A DNA stretch of 64,000 nucleotides from Liolophura sinensis (taxonomy: Eukaryota > Mollusca > Polyplacophora > Chitonida > Chitonidae), in NCBI RefSeq assembly GCF_032854445.1, contig NC_088303.1:6643501-6707500 (forward strand), written 5' to 3'. How positions within the stretch are numbered: the first letter of the stretch is position 1; every line of letters begins with the position of its first letter. The notes beneath the pieces are model-generated. The model was given only the letters and a program-made list of their open reading frames with translations, did not search any database and was not told where the DNA came from. The position numbers and the translations under genes were made by a program. Below, one piece after another: positions 21,383 to 31,610 of this stretch.

Positions 21383-22052
21383 ATGGGGCGACTGTAACCG
21401 ACGATCACGGATGAAGATTCCTTGCCGACGATTACGGATGACCACCCTTTGGCCCCGACCGCGCCGACGATTATAGTTGAAAACCCCTTGGCCCCGACCG
21501 CGCCGCCGGAGGGCGTGGCGCACGCCCATCGCCTGCAGTATATCAGCGAAATACAGAGGCAGCTCGAATCTGAGCGAGATCTCCGCCGGGCCTTGTACAA
21601 AAAGTACCGGTGTCTTGGCCACTGAGGCCCTTGATTCAGCCATGCTCACAGCCGGTTTGGGCCTACGGGTTGCTGGCGTGGGGCTACTCACAACGATGAT
21701 TGCAACCCCTGCTGTCTTGGTCATGGAAGCTGTGGCCCTAGCTTGCGGTGTCTTAAATGTCGCCGGAAAATTCGTTAGCCGCCGGCTTCACGCAAAGGCC
21801 GAGAAACATAACGATATACGGCTGTTGGCTGAGGCCAAACTTAACAGCATCCGTGCGCAGGTATCTACGGCATTATCTGATGGAGTTATTTCAGACGTAG
21901 AGTTCAAGCAAATCGTTCAGGAGCTCAAGAACTACTCTGATCTGAAGCAGGAGATACGCGCCAAGTCTCGTAAGGTATTCAACGCCGAAGAGATCGATGA
22001 AAGCACGAAAAAACAGCTTATAGATCGCGGCCGAAATCTGAAAAAGAGCTGA
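21383..22052 (+). pseudogene. Membrane-active-type Polinton protein (LO7-like), stop and frame change
   Basis: The frame starts at ATG 21383 and meets TAA at 21395. It then continues with a Thr/Pro-rich repeated segment (PTITDE, PTITDDHPLAPTAP, ENPLAPTAPP). A helical piece follows (HRLQYISEIQRQLESERDLR), then a frame change near 21607. The second part has two hydrophobic stretches (MLTAGLGLRVAGVGLLTTMIA and LVMEAVALACGVLNVAG). It ends in a charged helix (LAEAKLNSIRAQVSTALSDG, SDVEFKQIVQELKNY). The architecture 'helix, paired hydrophobic helices, charged helix' is typical of a protein found at the end of many animal Polintons and related adintoviruses. Its membrane role is inferred. Confidence 0.6.
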
Positions 22053-22160
22053 AAAACGCTCTTTCCGAATGATGTTCTGGGGAGGTGCCCAGGGGGAACT
22101 TGCTTGAAACCAGGGCAACCCCCATGCTATGTCTTGAGAGCCCCGGGGGTAAAAAAAAAT

Positions 22161-22252
22161 TTGCCCAGTGTGGGGCTCGAACCCATGGTCCAAAAAAGCA
22201 AAAGGCCTGGTTTATAGCTCAACCTGTTACCAATTAATCACCACCCTAACGG
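22161..22252 (-). ncRNA. tRNA-like segment (uncertain)
   Basis: On the minus strand a good B-box/T-arm (gggttcgagcccca, about 22172-22186) ends in 'cactgggcaa' and is followed by T9. Upstream there is a possible anticodon stem (ggtt/aacc near 22209-22225) and a G-rich D-arm-like stretch. The acceptor stem does not pair well. It could be a decayed serine-type tRNA, a SINE head, or a pol III promoter carried by the element. Confidence 0.35.
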
Positions 22253-22303
22253 CGGGATCCGGATTTTTTGCGCTAGCGACCCACCGTTAGGGGGGTTAAT
22301 TGG
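22230..22303. other. Long imperfect hairpin near the Polinton right end
   Basis: Arms 22230-22256 (ccaattaa...cctaacggcggg) and 22280-22303 (cccaccgttagggggg...aattgg) pair over roughly 20 positions with a few mismatches and bulges. The loop is about 23 nt. It lies between the last gene and the terminal repeat. Confidence 0.7.
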
Positions 22304-22559
22304 CGCTGACACATCCCACCAACATTGGGCCATCTACAGCACCCCTTAGTAAGGTGTCTCTGCCTCCGAAACTGTCGAAAGTTGCAGAGATTCCTTAGAA
22401 GTGCGTAGAGCCCGGCGCCATATGCAGGTAATGTATTCATATACTACATATACAGGAGACCAAATCCGGATTTGAGCTAGCAAACATCCCCTTATATACG
22501 GAGTATATGAATACACCCCTTACATACAGCGCCTTTCCAACCTCTGTCAGCCGACTGAG

Positions 22560-22689
22560 CAGAACCTATAGTGTGTATACGCCTCGAGATGGGGCTGGGA
22601 GCCCGTATTTGCCAGGGGGAGGGTGTTCAGGGAATGGGGGTTGGCAGCCTCTATTTGTTATGGGGAGGGCCCCAAGGGGGGGGGGGGGG
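22560..22689 (-). repeat. Polinton right terminal inverted repeat
   Basis: The inverted complement of 5701-5808, with extra internal sequence (about 22600-22645). Its outer end dissolves into a G run (about 22675-22689) instead of the complement of the left end's first 30 bases. The terminus is therefore damaged or mis-assembled. Confidence 0.85.
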
Positions 22690-22695
22690 GTTGAC
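22690..22695. repeat. Right target-site duplication GTTGAC
   Basis: Matches 5695-5700. The LINE sequence resumes from this point. Confidence 0.85.
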
Positions 22696-22827
22696 TGTAT
22701 AGAACCTTTGCCGAACATGGGCAAAGCCCACACAGTCAACTAGGATATGTTTGATGCCATATTGTGCATCACATCCAACACACTCGGGAACACAGCTCCC
22801 ATCTAGTATGAAATTGTCTGTTAGACG

Positions 22828-23535
22828 TCAATGTCCAATACACCTCGTTAAAACTACTTGGTCTCTATAGGCATTGTAGCCAATGACAGGATGAATGGCA
22901 TGCAGGTTATTACAGAACTGCAAGTCCCATTCACCCTGACAAAGGTGACGAATATATTTAAGAATATTACACTTCACGTCAGTATACGGGCTTTTAACCC
23001 GAGATGCAGGTTTATTGAGGGCAGTTTTCGCTTCCCTGTCTACGACCGTGTTTCCATCGATACCAATATTACTTGGTATCCAACAGAATATAATATCTTT
23101 AAATCTTTCAATTAATTTTCTATGTTTGGCGATTATCTGGGAAATTAATGGATTTTTAAATTTATTATTTTCATTTGCCAAAGGGCAAGACGATGAGTCA
23201 GTGCACATCACTGCCCTGATATGCCCGGAGAAGGCCCTGGCCTCTGCAGAAAATATAGAAGATGAAGGTGGAAGACAAAAAGAAGTGACCCGCTGTTCTA
23301 AGACAGGCGCAGCCGCCAATCTGTCGCTATTCTTTGACCCATCGGTGTATATAAATCTGTAATCCGAATAATTAGCCTTGATTTCTGCAAAACTTTGCTG
23401 ACTTATAATAGGATTTGTATGTGATTTATTATGTTTTCGTAGATCAAATATTAGTTTAGGTTGTGGAAGAAGCCAGGGAGGAGATCCCGGAAAAGACACC
23501 GGGGCTATATCCTCTAACTTGATGTAAGCTTCCAC
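22828..23535 (-). pseudogene. LINE RNase H domain, degraded
   Basis: A 235-codon frame. The RNase H catalytic pattern is visible: Asp in FIYTDGSK (about residue 60), Glu in IFSAEARA (about residue 93), Asp in MCTDSSSCPLA (about residue 111) and Asp in GNTVVDREAK (about residue 162). It removes the RNA strand during retrotransposon copying. A retained RNase H is typical of the I-type groups of non-LTR elements. Upstream the frame has lost contact with the RT. The C-terminal Cys-His piece is in another frame below 22830. Confidence 0.8.
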
Positions 23536-23854
23536 AATATGGTCCCGTATAAGAAGACCAAACTAAGGGATCTTGATGGGACATTTATTAAATTTATCTA
23601 CATGTGATTTTTTAAAAATGCAATCCTAGGCAGGGTTTGTTGGATGAGCTTTAAGCTTTGCAGCATGTTGAAGGCTCAGCTTTATACGTCTGTGATGTAA
23701 AGAAGGCTCATTAGCCTCCACATATAAACTTTCTACTGGTGAGGTTCTAAAAGCACCAAGGCTGAGCCTCAGACCTTGGTGATGAACAGGATCCAACATT
23801 TTAATATACGACTTCCTGCCGTATATATGATGAATTCATAGTCCAATTTAGACC

Positions 23855-24340
23855 TCACCAGAAAACAATACAAATTAAGTAAAACTGATCGGTCAGCACC
23901 CCAATCAGTGACTTAATTATATCGAGAGCCTTTGTACATATAACTTTAAGCATTTCAATATGAGTTATAAAAGATAGCTTACTATCAAATATTATACCCA
24001 AAAATTTTGTTTCTCCATCCATTTTAATCTGTTCACCACAAAAATTAAGCTCAGGGTCAAGATGAAGATTCCGTTTATTACAAAAATGCATACCAACGGT
24101 TTTAGACGTTGAAAATCTAAAACCGTTTTCTGTTGCCCATTTCTCGATCTTATTGAGACAAATCTGCTCAATTCGAATAATGCTAATCGACCTTTAAGAC
24201 CCTTATCCACTAGGTCTTTTAAAATACCATATTTCCATATGGTGTCGTAGGTCTTTTCAAGGTCAAAAATATCGAGACCACATGTTCGTTATTGATTAAG
24301 CCATCGCTAATAAAGGTTTCGAATCGAACAAGGTGATCCA
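23855..24340 (-). pseudogene. LINE reverse transcriptase fragment
   Basis: The 23855-24091 frame encodes FCGEQIKMDGETKFLGIIFD followed by LSFITHIEMLK. This is the C-terminal RT/thumb signature of Jockey/I-type LINEs. Sequence from about 24210 to 24340 matches the 'NNEHVVSICFDLE' region of copy C, which holds RT motif A, in another frame. The catalytic centre is missing here. Matches at 39190-39300 and 58860-58990 confirm it as the same family. Confidence 0.75.
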
Positions 24341-24964
24341 TGGTAGATCTACACTGCCGAAAACCATATTAGCTGAGACTTTACTTGAAATTACTTGTAA
24401 ACCCTACTTCTTCGTCTACAATTTTTCCATATTGTACCCCCCGGCGAACCATTCCATTTTCTCCAGGACTAGATTAGTCAATCCCAAGCCGTTGTCAGGA
24501 CGTCCTTATCGATTAATGGTTACAACATCTGCATGGTTTTAATGCAAGTTAAACGTAAAATTTGAGCTCACTTTGTCTTATACAGATTGAACACTTTTCT
24601 TACCCTACTCATCCCACAAAACAATTCACTGAACATATCCATGCAATTCACATTGTGGTGAATATTACAAAATATGTTGGCAGTTGCCTGGTCCAAATAT
24701 GCGACAGAAACTTTCCCCTTTATTATCAATTATACATTTAATTCTGTGTATTAGGCTGGAAATATCGCTGTAGTTATGGATATATATTTTTTTACCGACA
24801 CAAATGATGAAATAAAATACAGATGAATTTGTCGTGATCAGGATAGAGAAATGTCTCACTCATACAGGCTATAAAAACAACTCTGGAAAAACTTTCTCTT
24901 AGTAATTTCGTGCCAAAAGTATTAATTATTATTTGACCTGGAACTCATTCATAGACTACGAATC

Positions 24965-25240
24965 TGAATTTTGATATGGAATTCGTGCCTGGAATATCAA
25001 CTGTCTGCCTGGCATCATTCAAAACTGATGACGGCTTCTCCCTTGTGTGTTACCGACTTTAATTCCTATTTGTATAATTTCTTACATACCTTTGTCTTTG
25101 GGAGCTGGCTAGTGTTGGGAGCTAGTTAGTGTTAAACGTTGTTTTGGAAATGGATCTTGCGATTGTAGATTTGGAACGCCCCTTACGGACTACGAATGGT
25201 ATATGAATGTCGGATGTGACGCTTATATTTAAAAAGTATC
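24965..25240 (+). repeat. Dispersed repeat with MDLAI core, copy 1
   Basis: Shares long stretches with 43550-43725 and 52970-53205: 'tttgatatggaattc', 'tttcttacataccttt', 'gggagctagt', 'ggaaatggatcttgcgatt' and 'gacgcttatatt'. The centre can be read as MDLAIVDLERPLRT, then stops after a few codons. Related, more distant cores occur at 31525 and 47700. Confidence 0.8.
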
Positions 25241-25464
25241 ACTGTAAGAGTTTCATAATTTTCATTTATATTTCAGATGATGATCACTTGTATTAAAATG
25301 CAACAATTTATTTGACTTACCGAACGGAATCGGTGTTTAGTCTCAGTATGATAAATTTGATATCACAGGACATACTGTGTTTCACGGAAACCAATAACCT
25401 GCTTGAAACCAGTATACGTCTGTACAATGGAAATAAATTTGTATATTTTACAGAATATAAAGTG

Positions 25465-25469
<5 letters not shown>

Positions 25470-25530
<61 letters not shown>
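25470..25530 (+). repeat. (AT)n microsatellite
   Basis: An AT run of about 61 bp, immediately followed by the inverted copy of the 69-bp unit. A shorter AT run at about 25611-25626 closes the other side. Confidence 0.95.
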
Positions 25531-25532
<2 letters not shown>

Positions 25533-25609
25533 TTCTTTGTTTCGTCGAAGAAACTCGTTGGATTGTTGAGCATTATGTATACGGTGATATATGGTGAGCG
25601 TTAGGCCTA
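25531..25609 (-). repeat. Dispersed unit associated with AT runs, copy 2 (inverted)
   Basis: The reverse complement of 4454-4522, ending in the minisatellite core 'ggtgagcgttaggcctaa'. Both flanks are AT runs. Confidence 0.7.
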
Positions 25610-25626
25610 AATATATATATATATAT

Positions 25627-26292
25627 ACTTTCCTTTTTAATGAGAGAGTGCCATGACCAACCACTATACCTTGGCATGGTGTAGTTACCATCGAACTGCA
25701 CAGCTGCCAGTTCGTGAAAAGTAGATGACTTCACTAGAAATGCCTTTATGTAACAAGATACTGCACATTGATCAGTACCGATGTCTGTTTCTTAGTGTTT
25801 CCATGCATGAACCGCGATCTCTCTCTCGACAAGCCTGTTCTGGATGAGACGAAAAGCATATATAGCTTTTAGGTTCGTATCCAGCACAGGTCATCCTCCA
25901 TCTTCCTTTTGTTTGTCTTGGCGCTTGGTCGATTAGGCCTTATATCGGATAAAAGACGTTATTAAGTAATTTTATACCTGTATTCACGGCTCTGTGGACA
26001 CTGGGGTTTGCAAATAATATCGAGTCTTGGAATACCCACTACGAGATGACGGAGTTCGGTCTATTGCCATTTATTATTACTAAATTGTAATATCCATTTG
26101 TCACTAAAGAGACCTAAACAAAGAATGGTGCACATAATTTTCCCAACGACGTTTACAAAATTTAAAGAGTAAACAAAACAAGGATAAAACAGCCCAGACG
26201 ATTTATGCGTTTTCACATGACTATTATCCCATGTATCTCGGGATAGACGAGAGGATGGCGTAGTTCGTCAAAAATCTGTTGTTTTTTTCTTC
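25627..26292. other. No feature recognised
   Basis: AT-rich sequence without supported coding frames or visible repeats. Confidence 0.45.
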
Positions 26293-26356
26293 ATTTATTT
26301 GATTGATGTTTTACGCCGTACCCAAGAATGTTTCACGTCTTCGACGGCGGCCAGGA
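26293..26356 (-). mobile_element. SINE family A, short 3' scrap
   Basis: Tail and core only ('gttttacgccgtacccaaga' type followed by 'cgacggcggccag'), minus strand. Confidence 0.7.
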
Positions 26357-26966
26357 ATCTGTTGCGTGCAGCTGAATATAAGCGTCACCCATATGTGGCT
26401 ATATAAACTTCGCAGATACATACATGGAATGACCGTATACACTTCTGTATTCTGACAGTCTGTAGTCACACAACCACAAGACAGCCTTTAACCGAGAAGA
26501 CTGAAGCCTGCAATAAATCATTTGGTCAAAAACATGACCCTAGTCAGTTTACTGCACGTACAAATCAACAAAATAATTCTTAACGTTGATAATGCAAAAT
26601 TCATTGGAAGGTCATGCGACAAGTTGTTTGCGACAGCTCAAGTGTTTTCTTTTCACCTTCAGAACTGAAGCCACACAGCAGGTAGCCAATATATATATAT
26701 AGATCGGTTAACGACTCGCCCAGCTGTAAATTTTAATGACATTGAATCATTTTCCTGGGAAGGCTGTTATTGTTATTACTATCATAGCAGTGGTGTTTTG
26801 AGCATGGGTATTAGTATCTCGTCTCACAGCGTCGGATTTTACTCTCATGTTATGCACACTAGAGTAGCTCCCCCTGTTTATTTAAAGCCAGTGTGCACCG
26901 GGATCAGCTTTTGAGATTCAATATGCTGGTGCAGTGTATTGGGGGGGGGGGGGGGGAGGGAGGGGG

Positions 26967-27217
26967 GCTCCGTGGCTCGGTTGGTTAGCGCGCTAGCGCA
27001 GAGGAATGACCCGGGAGTCTCTCACCAATGCAGTCGCCGTGAGTTCAAGTTCATGCTGGTTTCATCTCCGGCCATATATGGGAAGGTCTGCAGCAACCTG
27101 CGGACGGTCGTGGGTTTCCCCGGACTCTGCCCGGTTTCCTCCACCATAATACTGGCCGCCGTCGTATAAGTGAAATATTCTTGAGTACGGCGTAAAACAC
27201 CAATCAATTAAATAAAT
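26967..27217 (+). mobile_element. SINE family A, full-length copy
   Basis: Starts directly after a G run (26940-26956) with the tRNA-like head 'gctccgtggctcggttggtt' and its box A. Box B is near 27040 ('gagttcaagtt'). The conserved body follows, then the tail 'aaacaccaatcaattaaa' with an AAAT-type end. This is one of the best copies for defining the family consensus. Confidence 0.88.
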
Positions 27218-28261
27218 AAACAATGTGCTGAAATAAGTGTGACTTTAAGTCTCGCGTAAACAGTAATCTGAAGTACATTAGAAAAGAAGTATAACATGCT
27301 CTGATTGTACCTTGTCTTGTAAAATTAATTTTACTGACTTTTTAGTACCGGCATGCAGTAAAAACACTTCATTTAAGTATTTTACTTTAAGCTTTACTTT
27401 TTAATATACTTTAAGCTCAGTTTTGAGGGCAAGCAAAAACCATACCTTTATTTCTAGTGTAACACATACATATCACCAAATTGCTCTTACGACAGGATCA
27501 AACGTTGCCTTGTACGCATACATATAAGCATACCCAGACCAATCCGTTGTCATCCACATATCATAGTTGGGCCATAGGCCAAACTTTCCAATTCTTCATA
27601 AAGAAATTAGTTTGGAGGTCTGTTTTGTTAAGATATTACGAAATGTACATGTGACTCGCTTCAGGTACCAACTCTCCTCTTGGTTTGTCTCCTCAGAAAT
27701 ATTCTAACTTTCAGTAACTTTCATTAAGGGTGATGGTTAAGCCGTCATGTTCGGATGCTTGCATTTCATTGGCCTTGGTTTAGTACCGTTGTCTTCTGCA
27801 TGGAGCTTACTGTTCCCCAATCTTTACTGTTATCGGTGCAATGGTGAATGTAAGAGGCGGACTCCTCCCAGTACATGCACCGCCCTCTACTTTCCTTTAC
27901 ATTACTGCCACTTCTAGCATAGGACCAGGTATGGTAAGGGAATCGGCCCCAGAGCAAGAAACAGTGCACCTCACGTAGCGAAAGTGACTATAGCTGTGAA
28001 TGACAACTGCTGACACACTTGTAAGGCTACTTGTTTTTTCAGTTCTGTTTCACTCTTCTTTTCCAGACATATGGCAATCAAACGACTTATAAAGCTCCAA
28101 ACATACACCCAAGCAATATGTAGGTCATAAAATCTCAAAATTGTAGCCCGCTTCAGCCACAATGAAATATCTTTATGATATGAGAGTTATGAAAATCACC
28201 ACAAAAGTAACTTTATGAAAATATTTTTGAGCACACGGTTATGTACGAATCAAATAAATGG
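27218..28261. other. No feature recognised
   Basis: About 1 kb of unremarkable AT-rich sequence. Short minus-strand frames (27766-27969, 27971-28162) lack domains. Confidence 0.45.
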
Positions 28262-28477
28262 AGTGAGTGAATGAGTGCTTGGGGTTTAACGTCGTACTTA
28301 ACAATTTTTCAGTCATATGACGACGAAGGAATCCTTAGAGTGCATGTAATGTGCCTCCTTGTTGCAGGACGGATTTTCACCGCTCTCTTATCTAGTGCTG
28401 CTTCACTGAGACGCCTTACCGAAGGCAAGTAAGTTGCCCCACCCGTTAAACTGATACGGGCCAACCAGTCGTTAAAT
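28262..28477 (-). mobile_element. SINE family B, truncated copy
   Basis: Shares 'gagtgcttggggtttaacgt', 'tcagtcatatga', 'gcctccttgttgcaggacgg' and 'gtgctgcttcactgagacg' with 28952-29305. The tRNA-like head is absent, and the order shows minus-strand orientation. Confidence 0.8.
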
Positions 28478-28951
28478 AGATATGTGATAAATGTAACTTT
28501 CAGCCTTATAGTTCCACAATACCTAACATGTTAATGATAGCTAGAGGACTGCATATTCTCTCAACTGGGATTCACGTACGATTTTGCCGTGATTGCCAAC
28601 TGTTACGTCATACCCTGGGTTATCCATTGTAATTGATAATAACACTTATTTATTGCAAGATAGCCTTAATGCAAAATTATGTTTCCTATAAAACAAGACG
28701 AGCCCCAAAGACTCGAACTCTCCCCCGATGTGCAACCTGAAAGACAGACTTCAAACTTGCTGAATTATGACAGAACTGATGACATTATAAAGTTTATGTT
28801 TTAAAGAAGAAGACAAACGCTAACCAAAACCAAAGTTTGACAGCACGATGAAAGATGTTTTTCTCGTTAACGTTGATCTTCATACGGTAAATTAAAAACC
28901 TCGGTTGTACGAAAAATTGGCATTTTTAATTGCGGGCGCAGTTTTGGGTGA

Positions 28952-29305
28952 GTGAGTGAGTGCTTGGGGGTTTAACGTCGTACTCAACACCTTTTCAGTC
29001 ATATGAAGGAAGGAATCTTTAGGGTGCATATACGTGTAATGTGCCTCCTTCTTGCAGGACGGATTTCCACCGCTCTTTTATTTAGTGCTGCTTCACTGAG
29101 ACGACTTACCGAAGGAAAGTAAGCCGTCCGGGTCGAGCCATTATACGGGTCAACCAGTCGTTGCACTACTTCATGCTGAACGCCAAGCGAGGAAGTTACA
29201 ACTTCCTCTTTTAATTTCATAGGTGTGACTCGATCAAGGATTGACCCTGGATCTACCGGTCCCGAAGCGGACGCTCTACCAACTGTGCTATCCGGGCCGG
29301 CCGCA
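28952..29305 (-). mobile_element. SINE family B, full-length copy with tRNA-like head
   Basis: On the minus strand it begins near 29302 with 'ccggatagcacagttggtag' (box A) and continues to 'gatccagggtcaatcc' (box B, about 29240). The family B body follows and ends with 'gtttaacgtcgtact' at about 28970. The tRNA-derived promoter is clear and distinct from family A. Confidence 0.85.
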
Positions 29306-29700
29306 GTTATGGAGGGTTATTACTAAGCAACCATCTCTTTGAAATTTGCACTTTTTTATCGTACCTCTTTGGGGCCAATTCTCTGCCTTACCGCACTAGG
29401 TCCTTTTGTACAGGATTCCTGAACAACGGTGAAATCAAGAGGGTCACGGTGATGAGGCAGTTAGTGATGTGAGAAAAGACATATATCTATTTATACTTGA
29501 TGGGCATCCATTCTGTTTATCTAAAGTAATTCAGCATGATTCTAACGGACACCAGAGACAATTCTGATGAATGGATACTGAACGCATTGATAGCGCAAAA
29601 TAGCGTACGTGCATCGTACAGGTTGAAAGGTCAAACTTGCCCAGTGCTGACGGTGGCGTAAAGCGAGCGTAGATAGCGGTATGTGCGATGAAAGGGGTAT
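29306..29700. other. No feature recognised
   Basis: Non-coding sequence without a repeat I can match. Confidence 0.4.
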
Positions 29701-29816
29701 GCCTATTTGGTGGTTCTGCATAAAGATGACCTTTTTGGTGGTACTACATAAAGATGGCCTTTTTGATGGTACAACATAAAGACCGCCTCTTTGGTGGTAC
29801 TACATAAAGACAGCCT
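29701..29816 (+). repeat. Minisatellite, about 30 bp x 4
   Basis: Four imperfect units of the form 'tttggtggtactacataaag' plus about ten variable bases. The second base block varies (atgacc, atggcc, accgcc, acagcc). Confidence 0.85.
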
Positions 29817-29959
29817 TCCACCAACATGGCCTCAGTTGCAACTGTAAACCAGATTTCTGTATAGAAATGACCTATCTTCATATTCAAAGAATACTGCTAT
29901 TATTTTGAATTCATCAGTGGAGGGGTCACCATAAATCAAAGATAAAATCACATTCAGCA

Positions 29960-30240
29960 TGCGCGGTAATCACAGAGGATCGTTTGGTGGTCTAATGCTT
30001 AGAGCGCCCGCCTCGAGGTCAGGAGACCGCGGAATTAAACCCAGGTCGGGTGATACCAAAGACTTTAAAATAGTACTTGGCGCTAGGCATTCACAGGCTA
30101 CAGCCAGGAAACTTGACTGGTTGGCTCGGAGTCTTTATAATGCGTCAGTGGTGGCAGGGTTTTGGCGGCACAAACTCACCCTGCCACAAGAACACATAAT
30201 GTATATTTATGTACACAGACTGAATGACTCCTCGCTGTGA
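29960..30240 (+). mobile_element. tRNA-derived SINE, family C
   Basis: A plus-strand tRNA-like head: box A 'tggtctaatgcttagagcgc' near 29981 and box B 'ggaattaaaccc' near 30031. A unique body of about 200 bp follows. The 93-codon frame across it is fortuitous. I see only one copy in the window, so family status rests on the tRNA-like structure. Confidence 0.6.
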
Positions 30241-30267
30241 TATGACTGAAGATTTGTTAAGTATGAC

Positions 30268-30357
30268 TGTCGCTTTCCTCCCACCATAATGCTGACCGCC
30301 GTCGTGTAAGTGAAACATTCTTTAGTTCGATGTAAAACTAAACAAATAAATAAATAA
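30268..30357 (+). mobile_element. SINE family A, 3' fragment
   Basis: Contains 'cctcccaccataatgctgac' and the AAAT-type tail. It lies just behind the family C copy. Confidence 0.75.
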
Positions 30358-31439
30358 GTACGACGTAAAACTCGAAAACCCTGAAAATGTGGCTTTTCAG
30401 TTTTCGTCAATACGTATGTGTCGGTTTTTAGACACCTTTGTTTCGAACAAGTGGAAAACTGACTTTGATCATTGTGCAGGTATGATTCCGTATACGACTG
30501 ATGAAGGGTACAAAAATCTGTAGAAATCCAATCCACACTAAATATAACTCGTATATAAAATCCCTATATGGTCAAAATTTTTATCTTGAATATTTCCAAC
30601 AACGATGTCGAAACATGGAACACACCCTTCGGAACACCCTCTTCGGCACAGGTATAAGAATTAATAAAAGGGACCTTTTTTTCGTCGCCCAGTCCACACT
30701 GCATATCCTTAGGTTACTCTCCTACTACAACCAGCTTGCCTGGGGGCTGAAGTCGTACATCTGTTCCTTCCAACCCGAAAAGGCTGCGGATTTGGCAAAG
30801 AGAGGAGTTTGTAAGAGTTGTCTCCCTTGCATTGCAAGCATCAAATACCTTCATCCGACACCGATCGCAAATCAACAGAGCGTGTAACCCTAAACAGTAC
30901 CCAGATCCGTATTCAAACACCTATAACATGGCGTTAATGCATAGAGAAGCAGGGTGCTAGAGTTTCTGGACACCCAATCTATATTTACTCGATGTATACT
31001 ACTATTACAAGTGTCAAATTCAAGAAAACGTAGACACATTAGACATTGTTGTCATAACTTGTGATCTTAATTGAAATCGCCACACAACACATATAATCTG
31101 GCAAAAACTGCCAGGTGACACGTGAACACGCTATATGCAGGAGTCATCGGTGTATTACGGTCAACGTACAATGTAAGAATGATTGATACGGATATTGCAA
31201 ACTCTTTTCAAGTTATAAAAGAACGGTAACTGCAAGCCGTTGTATAACCATGCATATTTATTACGCAAGGATGCTCTTTTATAAACAGCTGCAATGGAAC
31301 AAAACGTGACGGAGATATCTAGATTCGTGTTTAACCTGTTTAACAGTATTCACGGATTAAGAGCTCTAAAATTTAATTGAATCATGCCAAGATTATAGAA
31401 TGTCTTTCCTGTATCATGGAAATCTGTCCACTGCTTTTT
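30358..31439. other. No gene recognised
   Basis: The longest frame, 30501-30887 (+, 128 codons), has Cys residues and an LLSYYNQLAWGLKSY segment, but it shows no domain, splice context or repeat support. I do not call it a gene. Confidence 0.4.
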
Positions 31440-31610
31440 CTTACATGTTACCAGCTTTACTTACCATTTAGATAACATTTCTTACATATTCCTTTGGGAT
31501 CTTGTGTTTTAGGCTATTTATGAAATGGGTCTTGCTACTATCGACTTGGAACGGCCGTTGCGGGTTTCGACTAGCATACGAATGTCGGACCTAACCCCTA
31601 GGTTGTGCCG
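31440..31610 (+). repeat. Dispersed repeat with MDLAI-like core, diverged copy
   Basis: Contains 'tttcttacatattcctttgg' and the core atg-ggt-ctt-gct-act-atc-gac, read as MGLATIDLERPLR. It is aligned by those landmarks with copies at 25082, 43601 and 53071. Overall similarity is lower than among those three. Confidence 0.6.

Larger units (their letters stand above)
22053..22559. other. Polinton non-coding right end
   Basis: About 500 bp with no supported reading frame between the last gene and the right inverted repeat. It holds a tRNA-like segment (22161-22252), a long hairpin (22230-22303), and a second inverted pair (22432-22444 and 22503-22515, arms 'tgtattcatatac'). The palindrome 'aaatccggattt' lies at 22462-22473. 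The left end has no counterpart. Confidence 0.7.
5701..22689. mobile_element. Polinton/Maverick element, decayed, 17 kb
   Basis: The element has 6-bp target-site duplications, terminal inverted repeats, and the diagnostic gene set of this superfamily. That set comprises protein-primed polymerase B, retroviral-type integrase, A32-type packaging ATPase, double-jelly-roll major capsid protein and a candidate penton protein. Polintons are integrating, virus-related self-synthesising transposons. Its coding DNA is visibly richer in G and C than the flanks. Most genes carry premature stops or frame changes, and a Tc1-like transposon interrupts it at 13063-15576. I did not find the usual cysteine protease gene. 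The copy is therefore an old, probably immobile insertion in a host chromosome. Confidence 0.95.
22690..24540 (-). mobile_element. LINE copy A, right part (RNase H and part of RT)
   Basis: Continuation of the LINE broken by the Polinton. Reading on the minus strand from high to low coordinates gives a fragment of reverse transcriptase, RNase H and the 3' region. The 5' limit near 24540 is an estimate from loss of similarity to the copies at 38633-42270 and 57670-62530. Confidence 0.85.

Noticed and set aside
26967-27050. tRNA gene at the head of the SINE copies
   Set aside because: Box A and box B are present, but the segment continues into a repeated SINE body and lacks a proper acceptor stem. 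It is a retroposon promoter.
30501-30887. 128-codon plus-strand frame, possible host exon
   Set aside because: No domain, no convincing splice signals, and no second copy to show constraint.
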